Assembly (NCBI GenBank): GCA_014218235.1
Contig: CM024761.1
Coordinates: 90,831,968 to 90,895,967, forward strand
From: Colocasia esculenta
Taxonomy: Eukaryota > Streptophyta > Magnoliopsida > Alismatales > Araceae
Length of the DNA: 64,000 nt
Direction of reading: 5' to 3'
Numbering within the stretch: the stretch's first letter is position 1; every line of letters begins with the position of its first letter. This document shows positions 10,542-22,999 of the stretch, piece by piece. Under the pieces are notes generated by a model. It made no database searches. It was not told the origin of the DNA and saw only the letters and a list, made by a program, of their open reading frames with translations. The translations under genes and the position numbers were made by a program.

Positions 10542-11682
10542 TGTCTACATACGGCTCCAAAATCTGAGTACACTGTACTCAAAACCTTTGGACCACGATG
10601 GATCCAAGTTCTGCTAGAACAAGCTTGATCAGAGAGTAGATCCTCTAGTGCGATCTATCTCAATACAATGAATAAAGTAGAACAACCAGAATTTGATGAT
10701 CTGTGTAGAACGCATACACAAATCACCCAATTACAGTGTTAACTAGATAAATTACAAACTCTGATATGTTTTCCAACTTTTCAGATCTGTCTTCATCACG
10801 AACTTCTCCAATCACGAACTCCTCCTCTTCTTCTTCTTCTTCTTCTCGTTCTTCTTTTTTCTGGCGGTGATGCTCTGCTCCCTTTCTGGACGCAGATGCC
10901 TTTTTTTCCCGCTCTTCTCTTTTTCTTGTCCTTTGCTACAGATCAGATCGAGGCTTATATAGCCACTGTGCAGTCCATACACGTGAAGAGGTTATGCACA
11001 GAATCTATACTTCACACTGGGCTGCCACATGTCCAAAAGGTCCTTACCACACTGCCACTTGGATGAGAAGGCAATTTGGTAATTATAGCATCTTCCATAA
11101 AGTTCTCAGAAAGAGATCACAGCCGTTGGATATGATGCTCTGTGCGATTTTTGGTTGTATACAAAAGTGAGTAGACTCTAATCTCCAAGAGAGTCGACAC
11201 TACAGACCAATCCCCAAAAGCATCTCACTGGCAGAACACTAGCGTCGACCTGACATACCACTAGTGTCGACCTGCTCAACAGATAGAGTCGACCTGTTCA
11301 ACTGTTAAAGTCGACCTGTTGTGCATTCCTCCAAAATTGGTTCACTGGATGGATGCAAGTGTCGACCTCAACTTCAATCGACACAACTGACATTTGCTCT
11401 TCAGAAACTTGCTGGGCAGACTTTGTGAGTCGACCTGTCTGTCAAGTAGAGTCGACCTACATTGACAAGAACTTTGTAAACCTATATGAATGAAGAGTAG
11501 ACCATAAAAACATGTCATTAACAGTAAAATATGAGATATAAAATATCAAGAACATGTTGTTTGATCATTATTGTAATATATTCAATAAGTACAATATGTC
11601 TAATATGTCATCATCAAAATCGAAGTATGAGTGATGTTCATTAGTCATCATTAAGAAATTTCAATACACACTCAACACAACA
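10542..11682 (-). repeat. LTR of SIRE-1, probably 3'-truncated
   Basis: On the minus strand it starts TGTTGTGTTGAG after a PPT. It has a GTCGAC array (11188-11462), a TATATAAG box (10954-10961), a CTT-rich leader (10824-10860), a hairpin with loop catcgt (10588-10607) and a TGAGTA/TACTCA hairpin (10565-10581). It lacks the last several hundred bases seen in the SIRE-3 LTR, so the left end is likely a break rather than a true LTR end. Confidence 0.75.
11188..11462 (-). promoter_or_regulatory. GTCGAC array in U3 of SIRE-1
   Basis: About eight GTCGAC sites, most in the form AGTCGACCTG, plus one ATCGACAC variant. They lie 230-510 bases upstream of the TATATAAG box on the minus strand. Confidence 0.6.
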
Positions 11683-13159
11683 TTCTCCCCCTTTTTGATG
11701 ATGACAAAATAAATGTACATACTTGGTTTTTTCATACGAAATCTCCCAAAAGCCTCATAAGTCTCAATCTCCACCTAACTACAATTTCACCCTCTCTGCA
11801 ATTTCTCCCTCAACCAGTTACCCCAACATACCAATTTCTCCCCCTTAACTCTCTGCAATTTCTCCCCCTTTTCGACAACATCAAAAAGATAGATATGTAA
11901 AAGAATATAGATGGTAGGAGTTCAGAAAATGAAGATGGGAAAATGAATGTTCAGGAATGATCAAGATAAATGAGACAAAGTGATATGGACATATGAGAGA
12001 GATTATAGTGTTTTGTGATTGTGCAATAAAGTTTAATAAAAAAGACACACTCAACACAAAGTATAGCAAAATATAATGAACTGAATGTAGTTAAAATAAT
12101 GGTGCAATTGTGAATGAAAGTGACCTATATGAGTGAACAGAAGTATTCAACAAGGAAGTTAGAAGCTTTAGATGTAACACAATGTAGAATAATAGGTCTA
12201 AACTCAGTCTAAATGAACTTTATTCAGGTCTCGAGTTTTTATGTCCTGCTAAGTTGAATTTTCTTTCATTTTAAACTGGGAAAGAGTACAAGAATACATT
12301 AGTTAAATCTCACTTTTCAGTGCAAGAGATCACACTTACTAGAAGCAAGATCTCCTGATTACTCAGTGGTTTAACTTTCATTATCTTATACAGAGTTGAA
12401 AATTTTGTTTTCCACTTTTTGACACGAGACATATCACTTTTTAGGTGAAATGGCCCGGTTGCTCAATGGTTCAAGAACTTTCATTGCTCTATTTGTATCT
12501 TTCCAGATAGTTGTTCAATTACTTTTAATGATCCGTAGGATTATTCTTGCTTAGACCAGAAAAATCATGGCTACGAATGTAGAGAAATTATTCTTAGCAT
12601 GTGGTAAAAGTGAAGCTTAAACTTGCACATGTTAAACATTAATGCCACTCATGTGTCTACAAGTGGTTTGCAAATCATTTTAAAGACATTTAGTATTAAG
12701 ATTGCACAACCTTCATATGAAAGTGAAGCTTTGAAATTAAACTAAATCTCTCACATGAAAATAGCACCAAGACTCAAAAATTCTTATAATTGAGGTTTAA
12801 GATAGACAACTATTTTCAAGAGAAATGAATGAAGAATTGACAATGAGCACAGATTGTGATACTGAAAGACTCCCCAATCATGTAGTTCCCCCTCACAAGG
12901 TGAACATGAAGATTATTGAAGAAATGGGAATTGAATGAAGTGAGAGTAGAATCAACAAGATTGTTTTATTGAAAGACAATGACTCCCCCTCAACAATTGC
13001 ATAAAAGGCTCTTGATACTTGGCAGAGACATATACTCACTCATAGTGAAAGTGTCCAGACAAGTCTGGCTTGCCTTTCTTCAAATCACTATTTGATATAC
13101 TAAGAGTATCAATGCAATGTGAGGAGGATGAATTTATTTACAAAAAGAAATGAAAGATA
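11683..13159 (-). other. 3' non-coding region of SIRE-1
   Basis: No ORF of note. Contains several purine blocks seen as CTCCCCC-type strings on the plus strand (11683-11695, 11803-11875), a hairpin CACT-gaaa-AGTG with outer ATCT/AGAT (12307-12330), the string matching GGGCCATTTCACC (about 12445-12460) and structured module E (13003-13112). No env-like ORF is present, unlike SIRE-2. Confidence 0.65.
13003..13112 (-). other. Structured module E (SIRE 3' region)
   Basis: Minus strand: outer CTCTT/AAGAG with TTGCAT/ATGCAA beyond it, middle helix ATAGTGA/TCACTAT, inner hairpin GGCAAG-ccaga-CTTGTC with one G-T pair. It begins about 50 bases after the RNase H stop. Same layout as modules A-D of SIRE-3. 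Confidence 0.7.
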
Positions 13160-13370
13160 TCAAAGATGTGGAAGTTTGCACAAACCAAGCTCTCTTCTTA
13201 AGGATGAAAATCTATTTTCTGAAAGAGGCTTAGTGAAAATATTTGCAATTTGTTTTTCTGTTTCAATGAAGTGGAGTTCAAAAGAGTTTTTTGAAACTTT
13301 ATCTCAAAGGAAATGATGTCGGATATCAATGTGTTTTGTGCGGAAGTGCATAATAGGATTTTTGGACAAG
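13160..13370 (-). pseudogene. C-terminal end of Copia RNase H (SIRE-1)
   Basis: Read on the minus strand it gives KNPIMHFRTKHIDIRHHFL, one TGA, then ELHFIETEKQIANIFTKPL and RRELGLCKLPHL with a stop at 13160-13162. This is the conserved end of plant Copia polyproteins (RTKHIDIR, DIFTKPL). The TGA replaces an expected CGA arginine, a C>T change at CpG. The rest of pol is missing because Gypsy-4 begins at 13377 and the sequence beyond Gypsy-4 belongs to a different Copia copy. Confidence 0.85.
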
Positions 13371-14969
13371 TTTATATGTAACGCCCCGATGCAGAATATC
13401 AGAGCAGTATTATAGTTAATTAATAGTATAGAGCAATAAAATAAACATCAAACCATTACACAATTAGAATAAAGCCAAATGAATTTCAACTTCATTAATA
13501 ATTCCTCAAACACTATTACATTCACTAATCAGAGCTAAAACTAGGGCCCAAAGTACTTTATTCAAATCCAAACTATTACATAATGGCTAACTAAAAACTA
13601 ACTAACTACTAAAAGCACGGGTTTTCGAAATGTATGGTCACTCCTACTCCTCCTCATTCCCTTCCTCATGAGTGTGGCAGTCTCCATCAGACTCACCTAA
13701 AACACATGAAATAAATAGCGCAGGATGAGCGATAAAGCCCAGTAGGACTTAATATCTCGTATAAACAGGCATGCTTTAAGTGATTAATGTCTTATAAGGT
13801 AGAATATCTAGAGAGAATAGTCATGTAGAGACAAGAGAGCGATGTAGCATGATAACGAGAACAATAGCACTTTCACGAGAGTATAGCACAACAAGCATGG
13901 TAACAGATTGTCTATGTAATGAAATAGCACGTAAAGTTGCACAACGATGCACTAGTAACGATAGCACTTGCATTGATAGCACTTGAATTGATTGAGTGTC
14001 ATAGATTAAATCTTGATAGTATAAATGGCACTGGATGTATGCCGACATCTTGATCATTTTAACTCCCATGGGCAAATAGCACTTTTCAGGCGCACCTCCC
14101 AAACCAGATCGGCCCCTATTTCTTGGCATTAGTTATGTTTCTTATCTTAGACAATCAATTGTATGGACAAATAGAGTACCAAGAAATAGATGAGAGTAAT
14201 TGATGAATAGACGAGAGCGTAGAGAGAATGTGAACAGATGAGAGTACAGAGATAGTAGATGAGATAGGGACATATTCATAAAAACAATGATAAACAAGCG
14301 ATAGTAACAGTTGCACACTACTAGATCATGTGCCGACAGTCTGGTAGAAGTCACAACCGCCCACTAGTCGTGCCATGAACACAGGCCAGAGGTCCGACAT
14401 GATCCCAAGGTAAGAAGGAAACACACTAAGGCCATTGGATCATGCTGATCCCTAGGGGTGTAAAGGGTTTTGATGGTACAACCTGCTCGTCGGCAATGGA
14501 CGTCCGTCAAAGCCAAGGAGACTTACGAAGGCCTTGACAAAGAGTCTTTGGTCCTGTTAGGAGTATTCCCAACGGAGAGGTGGTCCAAGCCAATATAGAA
14601 GTGTAATGAAATGTTGTCTGTCTTGCCTCGAGTGCTCGAAGGCAGAGGGATGTGATAACGGTAATATAAATCATGCGAATAAAATGAAGACAAGTCCATT
14701 AAAATAATAGGGAGATTTAGTGAATAATTACACTTAATTACCAGATATATTATTGAGTAATTTAATAGGGTCTCATGGCAAATATTAATATTTAGTGTGT
14801 GCATGTGTAAGGAAATCATGAGAGTAAGACTAATCATGTATATAACTTTTATTTAATCGATTTCATGTAATTAATACCCAATATTAATAAATAAGTTGTT
14901 GCTATTCATAACAGTGCCAATTAAGGGTTTAACAGTGATTAGTTGACATGATTTATGGGGGTTTATATG

Positions 14970-15280
14970 AAAAATTAGGGTTCTGGCCGAAATAGTGAAA
15001 TTGCGACGGGGGTACCCGTCGCGTTTCAAGTCGCGACAGTTGGGCCGGTCGCGTTCTTATGAACCGGGCCAGGCCCATGATTGCGGTGGAAACTGCGACA
15101 GTCATACCGTCACGTTCATGACGGAGCGCTCCGCCCTATCGTGACCTTCTGAGAATCGCGACGGGTCGGGTCGTCGCGATCTCAGAAGGTGGACCGAGCC
15201 CAAAAGGGGTACACAGCCCATATTGGGATTTCGGTTCATCCTTCCATGGCTTGATACATGGCCATTCAAAAATACATATA
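14970..15280. promoter_or_regulatory. CGCGAC block with flanking boxes in Gypsy-4 LTR
   Basis: GC-rich segment with many TCGCGAC/GTCGCG motifs and inverted repeats such as CGACGGGTCGGGTCGTCG. On the plus strand it is preceded by AGGGTTCTGGCCGAA (14977-14991) and followed by ACATATAAAATC (15268), the same order as box, CpG block and TATA in Gypsy-3. On the minus strand it is followed by CATATAAACCC. Promoter direction is uncertain. Confidence 0.45.
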
Positions 15281-15770
15281 AAATCGCATGCATGTCCAAA
15301 AATCATGAAACTAGTTTTAAACGAAAGTAGACATGTAGATGTATCAACATGCATGAGTCATTATAAAATAAGCAAGGAATGGATATGCTTTAATTATGTT
15401 ACATTTCAGTGACCTAAAACATGAACAGTGATGGAAATCGATTTAATTCACAATGGATACATGATGAAAATTTGGGAAAATAGGATCATTCGAATCCTTA
15501 CATCGTGCAGTACATGTGGTAAAATTTGCAAGGCATGAGATCAAGTGTACACATGGATTGAAGGCAAATAAGAGGGTTCAGGTACATGATCATGACAGAG
15601 ATTAATGGAGCATGAAATACTCCTACATGGCACAACGATAATTGGGGAAAACATGGGGCTTTGATAGAGGGGATCATGGGCTACCTAAGGTCGAACTTAA
15701 TTGATTTGTGCTTGAGAGATTGCCTACCTTTTCACGCTGTAAAGATCCTAGGGTTTAAGACGAAGAAGAT

Positions 15771-18655
15771 TGTAACAGTTATTTAAATAGTATCGAGCGA
15801 TAAATAAACATCCACCATTTCACAATTGGAATAAATCCAAATGTAATCCAACTTCATTAATAATTCATCAACTAACTATTACATTCACTAATCAGAGCTA
15901 AAACTAGGGCCCATAGAACTTTAATCAAATCCAAACTTATACATATTGACTAACTAATGACTAACTAACTAACTAAAAACTTGGGTTGTTGAAATGTAGG
16001 TCTCTCTTGCTCCTCCTCATTCCCTTCCTCGTGAGTGTGGTAGTCTCCATCAGACTCACCTGAAACACATGAAATAAATAGCGCAGGATGAGCAATAAAT
16101 GCGTAGTAGGACTTAATATCTCATATAAATAGGCATGTTTAAGTGATTAATGTCTTATAAGGCTGGATAACTAGAGAGAATAGTCATGCAGAGTAAAGTA
16201 ACGATGACAAAAGAATGATAGCACTTGTACTTGGAAATAGCACAACAAATATGATAACGGATTGGCCATGTAACGATATAGCACGTAAAGTTGCACAATG
16301 GTGCACTAGTAACGATAGCACTTGTAACGATTGCACTTGAACTGATTGTTTGATTGTCATAGATTAAATCTTGATAGTATAATGGCACTAGATGTATGCC
16401 AACATCCTGATCATTTTAACTCCCACGGGCAAATGGCACTTTTTGGGCGCTCTCCCCAGGACCAGATTGGGCCCTATTGCCTGGCATAGTCATGTTTCTT
16501 ATCTTAGACAATCAATTGTATGGCCAAATAGAGTACCAAGAATAGATGAGAGTAATTGATGAATAGATGAGAGCGCAGAGAGAATGTGAACATATGAGAG
16601 TATAGAGATAATAGATGAGATAGGGGCATAGTCATAAAACAACGATAAACAGCGATGATAACAGTTGCACAACACTAGGTCATGTGCCGGCAGTCCGGTA
16701 GAAGTCACAACTGCCCACTAGCCGTGCTATGAACAAAGGCCAGATGGACCGACGTGATCCCAAGGTAAGAGAGAACACACTAAGGCCATTTGGATCATGC
16801 TGATCCCTAAGGGTGTAAAGGGTTTTAAGGGTACAACCAGCTCGTCGGAAATGGACATCCACCAAAGCCAAGGAGACTTACGGAGGCCTTGACAAGGAGT
16901 CCCTGGTTTGGTTAGGAGTATTCCCAACGGAGAGGTAGTCCATGTCAAGAAAGAAGGGTCTTGCCTCGAGTGCTCGAAGGTAGAGGGACGTGATAGCGGT
17001 GTACAAAGCATGCGAATAAAATGAAGATAAGTGTTATTAAAATAATAGGGAGGTTAAGTAAATAATTTCACTTAATTACCAGATATATTATTGAGTAAAT
17101 TAACAAGGTCTCATTGTAAATATAAATTTTTAGTGTGTGCAGGTGTTAAGTAATCATGAGAGCATGTATAATTGTTCATATGATTTTTAAATAAATGGTT
17201 TTCATGTAAATATTATCAATTATCAATTTACATTTCGTTACTATTCATAACAGTGCATAATTAGGGTTAAACAGGGCTTAAATGAAAAGATAACAGGGGT
17301 ATATGAGGAAATTAGGGTTATGGCCGACCTTTTGAAATCGCGATGGGGGTCCCCGTCGTGTTTCATGTCGCGACAAACGGTCCGGTCAGGTTCTGCTAAA
17401 CCGGCCGGGCTGGTGTGAACCGGAAGGAACCACGACGACTCAGGTCGTCACGTTCATGACGCAGCAGTCCGACCGGTCGCGTCCCTTCTGAGATTGTGAC
17501 GGGTCGGGCCGTTGCGATTTCAGAAGGGCGGCCCGAACCTAGAAAGGGGAAAACAACCCTTTCAGGTTGGGTCCTTCCTTCCATGGTAGGATACAGGTCC
17601 CTTCTAAAATCAATATAAAATCGTAAGAAGGTCCAAAAATTATGAAACTAATTTTAAACGAAACTAGACATGTAGGGGTATCAACAGGCATGAGTAATTA
17701 GAAAATAGACGAGTAATGGGCATGCTTTATAATTAGGTTACATTTCAAAGACCTAAAATGTGCACAGTCATGGAATCCACATTAATTCGCATAGGATGCA
17801 TGATGGAAATTGGGCAAAATAGGATCATTCGAAGCCTAGCATGATGCAGTATTTATGATAAAAATTTCAAGGCATGACATCGAGTACATTCATAGATTGG
17901 AAGCAATCATGTAGGTTCGGGTACATGGTGATGACAGGGATTAGAGCATTTAATACTCTTTCATGGAGCAACGAAAATTAGGGAAACCATAGGGCTTTGA
18001 TAGAGGGGATCAAGGTCTACCTAGGGTCGAGTTTAATTAGATTAAGCTTGAGAGATTGCCTACCTTTTTGCGCTGTAAAGATTCCTAGGGTTGAAAAAAC
18101 GAAGAAGATGGTGAAAATCCTTTGCTCCAAGCTCCTTCCTCCTTGCTCCTCTCATCCACAGCTCCTCTCTTCATCCTTCAAGGCTCCAACAACGTACTAT
18201 GAGTTGGTAGGGATGAATTTGGGGGGTGTATTAGCTAGTTTAAGAGTCCTACACTTGTAAAACTCTTTTCTCCCTTCAAACTCCGAATTTCCTCATTTAT
18301 CTCCCTATTTTCTTGCATTATCCGCCTAATAGGATAGATGAGAGGTCTAATTTCATGGCCAAGGGGTTAGGATGGGATGAGGGCTCCTTTTTAGGATAAT
18401 TATGGGCTAATTAATGGTTATCCTAACCCTTTTTCATTTATTATTAATTAAAGTGCGAATTTAGCTTAATTAACTCCCACCCAAAGATGGGCACTTCACA
18501 ATTGGGCCCATTTATTCATATTTGGACCATTAGTATAACCCATTTCTTTATTTTAGTTTAATGGGTTTTTAATTTAATTCCCTTTATTTCAATTTAATCC
18601 CCCTTTATTCTAATTTAAATCTATTTATCACATTTTAAAAATCGGAGTTGCTACA
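15771..18655 (-). repeat. Solo LTR nested in Gypsy-4, TSD AAGAT
   Basis: Left end TGTAACAGTT, right end GAGTTGCTACA, 2885 bp, flanked by AAGAT on both sides (15766-15770 and 18656-18660). It belongs to the same family as the host LTR. No internal region remains, so it formed by recombination between two LTRs. It carries its own CGCGAC block at about 17335-17530. Confidence 0.93.
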
Positions 18656-19204
18656 AAGATGATGAAATTATCCTTGCTCCAAGCCCTTCCTCCTTGCTCT
18701 CCACGTCCAATAGCCTCCTCTCCTCGTTCTCCAATGCTCCAGAAATGATCTAAGGGTTAGTAGAGATGAATTGGAGAGTATTTGTTTATTTAGAGAGTCC
18801 TTACTCTCTTAAAACTCCTCTTTCCCTTCAAACTCCGAATTTCTATATTTATCCCCCTATTCTTGCCTTTATCTACCTTATAGGATTGAGGAGGTTTAAT
18901 TTTGTGGGTAAAGGGTTTGGGTAAGTCTAGGACTCCTTTTTAGGATAGATATGGGTTAATTAATAATCATCTTAACCCTTTTCTAATTATTATTATTTTT
19001 TGTACGAATTTAGCTTAATTATCTCCCATCCAAAGATAGACTCTTGGCCTTTTTGGCTCATTAATTCATGTATGGACCATTTGTTTAACCCATTTCCTAA
19101 TTTAGCTTAATGAGTTTTAATTTATTCTTTTTTTTCTTTTAATAAATCTTATTTTATTTTCAACTTAATATTATTTATTGAAATTAAAATTTAGAGTTGC
19201 TACA

Positions 19205-19217
19205 TCCTCCCCCTCTT
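19205..19217 (-). other. Polypurine tract of Gypsy-4
   Basis: Minus strand AAGAGGGGGAGGA immediately before the LTR start TGTAGCAACTC. Confidence 0.9.
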
Positions 19218-19222
19218 AAAAA

Positions 19223-19241
19223 GAATTTGGTCCCCAAATTC
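19223..19241 (-). other. Hairpin before PPT, GGA loop (Gypsy-4)
   Basis: Minus strand GAATTTGG-GGA-CCAAATTC, a perfect 8-bp stem. Same position as the CTTCG-AGGA-CGAAG hairpins of the three plus-strand Gypsy elements but with a different stem. Confidence 0.7.
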
Positions 19242-19261
19242 ATATGATCGTAAAAGAAAGA

Positions 19262-20036
19262 ATGACTTACGGAATAGCTCTGGATAGTTCCGTCGCATGG
19301 TTGCTTCGGGTTCCTATTTGGCCTCTTCGACTTCGTGATTTCTCCAGAGCACTTTTACCACAGATATAGGTCGATTCCAAAGCTGCTGAATCTTCTTGTC
19401 CAATATTCTAACTGGTTTTTCTTCATAGGTCATATCCTTATGTAGGACGATATCATCATAGCTTATTACATGTGATGGGTCGTACATGTACTTCCTTAAC
19501 ATCGACACATGGAAAATATTGTGTACGGTAGAAAACTTAGGAGGTAATGCCAAACGATACGCCACTTCGCCAACTCTTTCTAGTACCTCAAATGAACCTA
19601 TGAATCTTGGCCTTAACTTGCCTTTCATCTCAAACCTTTGAAATCCTCTGGTCGGGAATACTTTAAGCAACACATGATCTCCAGTTTGGAATTCTAGATC
19701 CCTTCTTCTTTTGTCAATGTAGCTCTTCTGCCTGGACTGGGCTATTTTAATTCTATCCCTAATGATCTGTATATCCCTACTAGTATTCTGTACCATGTCT
19801 GGTCCCAACCATTGTTGTTCGCCCACTTCGTTCCAACAGACTGGTGATCTACAACTTCTTCCATACAGGGCTTCAAATGGTGCCATCTTGATGCTGGCCT
19901 GGTAACTGTTATTGTAGGAAAATTCTATCAGTGACAATTGTTCATTCCAGTACCCCTCAAAATCTATAGCACATGCACGTAGCATATCTTCCACAATCTT
20001 ATTTGTTCTTTCTGTCTGCCCATCTGTCTGTAGGTT
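19262..20036 (-). pseudogene. Integrase C-terminal half and chromodomain (Gypsy-4)
   Basis: Starts just before QTDGQTERTNK, which holds the third catalytic residue E of the DDE core. Then come SYNNSYQASIKMAPFEALYG, the GDHVLLKV region, FHVSMLRKYMYDPSHV and a chromodomain reading VKVLWRNHEVEEA. A TAG after EEAK (19314-19316) replaces the expected TGG of the chromodomain; reading past it gives EPEATMRRNYPELF. This segment keeps the element's original minus orientation, whereas the two blocks to its right are inverted. Confidence 0.88.
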
Positions 20037-20442
20037 TTGGTAGCCCAACATGAAGCGTGAGGTTGCTGAGCATGCCATGCACTGTCTCACCTATCAACAA
20101 GTCAAAGCAGAACATCGATGTCCTGCGGGTGTACTCAGACCCCTGGACATACCAGAGTGGAAGTGGGAGAGCATTGACATAGATTTCATCATGGGTTTAC
20201 CCCGAACTCATGGTGGACTCGATGCTATTTGGGTCATAGTAGACAGATTGACAAAATTTGCACATTTCTTAGCAATCAAAAGTATCTGGAGTGTGGATGT
20301 GCTAGCTGCTCTGTATGTAAAGGAGATTGTGAGACTGCATGGAATTCCTGTATCTATCATCTCAGATCGTGACCCTAGATTCACCTCTAGGTTTTGGAAG
20401 GGACTTCAAACTGCATTAGGCACCAAGCTCAATTTTAGCACC
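20037..20442 (+). pseudogene. Integrase core, inverted block C of Gypsy-4
   Basis: Plus strand: MKREVAEHAMHCLTYQQVKAEH, then PEWKWESIDIDFIMGLPR (first catalytic D), then SIISDRDPRFTSRFWKGLQ (second D), ending KLNFSTA. Just before it the frame reads FW, stop, P, which fits FWWPGM with G>A changes. In an intact element this part continues into QTDGQ, which instead lies at the left in the opposite orientation. It joins gag sequence at about 20441-20445. Confidence 0.88.
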
Positions 20443-20803
20443 GCATCAAGAAGGCACAGCTACTGGAGGATGCGACCGACCTCACCGATCGCATCAAGGG
20501 TAGAATGGTCAAGAAAGAACAGACATCAGGATCTTCGATCAAGCCCACCAACGGCAAGAAGAGGCCGTTTAGCATCACCGACGGACCAAGCCAAGAGCGA
20601 AAGCCCAAGGTCTTTACCCCCTCTGCTCCTAACAAGCCCCGATGTAAGCATTGTGACAAGCTTGGTCACACTGCCGAAGAATGTTGGAGAAAGGTAGGTG
20701 CATGCCTACATTGTGGGGGTCGAGAGCATCGCATTCCCGACTGCCCTATGCTCAAAGAAAATGAAAAGAGGCTTGATGGACAGAAGAAGCTAGGCAAACT
20801 ATA
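20443..20803 (+). pseudogene. gag: gag C-terminus, start of inverted block B (Gypsy-4)
   Basis: Begins with KKAQLLEDATDLTDRIKG, a Gag stretch, then a basic linker and two zinc knuckles: CKHCDKLGHTAEECW and CLHCGGREHRIPDCP. It stops at 20801-20803 after GKL. Its natural upstream partner, ending DIQTYTEL, is at 23000 on the minus strand. The two pieces meet exactly (CTTG then TCAAG in the uninverted order), showing that nothing was lost at this breakpoint. Confidence 0.85.
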
Positions 20804-20829
20804 GGCTGTGCAGAGAGCTGAAACCACTG

Positions 20830-22660
20830 AAGAAGGTGGAGTTGTGGAAGGTACACTACCAGTCTTTTCTCAATCAGCATTTGTTTTATTCAATATTGGC
20901 GCAACACACTCGTTCATATCTTGCTGATACATTAAATGTTAAACCTGCATCCATGAGTTTTGAATTACCTGTTACAACACCACTAGGCAAGAGAGCCCAA
21001 CTGAACAAATATTTTCCATTAGCTGATGTCATGATTGGTGAACTCAACCTAAGAGCCGACCTGGTCTGTATGCCCATGGAAGGCTATGATGTTATATTGG
21101 GAGCCGATTGGCTATCCACTTATGGGGCTATTGTTGACTGTAGAAGAGGGAAAATTTCCTTTAGTGAATTCCCTATGTTGACCTTCACGGGACATAGACA
21201 GAAGAGGCACTTGTCTCTCGTCTCTGCTATTCAGGCACAGAACATGATAAGAAAGGGATGTGTGGCATTTCTTGCCGCCATAGTGGTTGAAAAGAAGGCA
21301 TCCAAGATATCTGACATACATATAGTGCAAGAGTACTCCGACGTGTTCCCCGATGAGCTACCAGGCATTCCACCTAAACGAGATGTAAATTTCTCAATCG
21401 ATCTAACTCCTAGAGCGGCACCGGTGTCACGTCAACCCTACAGAATGTCATCTACTGAATTGAAAGAATTAAAGGAGCAATTGATGGAATTGTTGGGAAA
21501 GGGCTTTATCAGACCAAGTACTTCACCTTGGGGAGCACCTGTGTTGTTTATCAAGAAGAAGGACGGATCTATGAGATTGTGCATTGACTATAGGTAGTTG
21601 AAGCAGCTGGCTATCAAGAATAAATACCCTTTGCCTCGTGTCGATGAATTATTTGATCAAATATCAGGAGGTACATACTTTTCTAAGATTGACCTTAGAT
21701 TGGGATATCATCAGATGAGAATTAAGGATGCAGATATTTACAAGACAGCTTTCAGGAGCTGGTACAGACATTATGAATTTGTAGTTATGCCTTTTGAACT
21801 AACCAATGCTCCTGCAACTTTCATGCAATTGATGAACAATATCTATTGGCCATACCTCGACAAATTCGTCATGGTATTTATTGATGATATTCTTATATAC
21901 TCCAAGACTAAGGAAGAGCATGAGGAGCATCTGATGATCGCTCTGAAAGTCTTGTGCGACAATAAGCTCTACACCAAATTGAGCAAGTGTGAATTCTGGC
22001 TCGAGGAGGTGTCATTTCTAGGCCATGTCATATCAAAGGATGGTATAGCTGTTGATCCTTCCACGGTTGATGTTGCACTCAACTGGGAGAGACCGACCAA
22101 TGTCAGTGAGATCAGAAGCTTTCTTGGACTGGCTGACTACTATAGGCGGTTCATAAAAGACTTCTCCAAAATAGTTGTACCTCTTACTCGCCTTATGCGA
22201 AAAGAGAACCCCTACGTCTAGAGCAAGGAATGTGAGAAGAGCTTTCAGACACTGAAGCAATGTTTAACATCTGCACCTGTCTTCGCGTTACCAGTCGAGG
22301 GCGAATGATACTCAGTCTACACTGATGCATCTAGAATCGGTCTAGGCTACGTATTAATGCAAAATGAGAAGGTGATAGCCTATTCATCAAGACAGTTGAA
22401 GCCACATGAGGTCAATTACCTTGTCCATGACCTAGAACTAGCTACTGTGGTGTTCACACTTAAGATCTGGAGGCATTATCTTTATGGAGATCAATTCATT
22501 GTCTACTCTGATCACAAGAATCTGAAGTACTTATTTTCCCAAAAGGAGCTCAATATGCGACAAAGGAGATGGCTTGAGCATTGAAAGGATTTTGATTTCA
22601 ATATTCAATACCACCCTGGCAAAGGTAATACAGTAGCAGATGCACTTAGTAGGAAGCCAA
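20830..22660 (+). pseudogene. Protease, RT and RNase H, inverted block B (Gypsy-4)
   Basis: Protease remnants: FNIGATHSFI-like start near 20888 with the catalytic D missing, and VILGADWLS. RT: WGAPVLFIKKKDGS, LCIDYR, DLRLGYHQM and the catalytic FIDD (21877-21888). RNase H: YTDAS near 22320, HDLELATVVFTLKIWRHYLYG. Stops TAG 21595, TAG 22219, TGA 22306 and TGA 22582 break the frame; the first three fit CAG>TAG, TGG>TAG and CGA>TGA. The whole stretch runs plus while the flanking parts of the same element run minus. Confidence 0.9.
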
Positions 22661-22683
22661 TAGTATCCTTATCTTGCTTAGTC

Positions 22684-22999
22684 ATGGGTGAGATGCAATT
22701 ACTTGAGCAATTCGCCAGTATAGATCTAAACATTGAGCAGAGAAGCGATCAGGTGTTAGTGGCCAACCTTAGAGCACAACCCGACATCTTTGTAAAGATC
22801 AGGGAGCAACAACCTAATGACCCATTTTTGGTCCGAGTCAAGGAAACCCTAGCAGACCGACAGATTTCTCCATCACGGAGGACGGGAGGTTGTTATTTCA
22901 AGGAAGGACATGTGTGCCTGATAATGAAGAGGAAGCTGATGGACAAAGCTCACAAGACCAAATACACAATTCACCCAGGCGGAACCAAGATGTACCAAG
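22684..22999 (+). pseudogene. Integrase N-terminus, end of inverted block B (Gypsy-4)
   Basis: Contains the linker between RNase H and integrase and the start of the zinc-binding domain, ending HKTKYTIHPGGTKMYQ. The continuation (FWWPGMKREV) lies at the start of block C, 20037. The right breakpoint uses a 4-base overlap CAAG (22996-22999) shared with the gag sequence it now abuts. Confidence 0.85.

Larger units (their letters stand above)
10542..13376 (-). mobile_element. SIRE-1: fragment of a SIRE-like Copia element
   Basis: Minus-strand order: end of RNase H (13370-13160), long 3' non-coding region, polypurine tract (about 11683-11695), LTR (11682-10542). Cut at 13376 by insertion of Gypsy-4 and probably truncated at the left near 10542-10550. 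The 3' region is collinear with 40900-43877 of SIRE-3. Confidence 0.85.
13377..19204 (-). repeat. 3' LTR of Gypsy-4, split by a solo LTR
   Basis: Plus-strand left end TGTAACGCCCC, right end GTTGCTACA, about 2.94 kb without the insert at 15771-18655. It aligns with the 5' LTR at 23773-26447. On the minus strand the leader ends AAAAG|GTAGGC (near 15730), a good splice donor. A CGCGAC block lies at 14998-15200. Confidence 0.93.
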
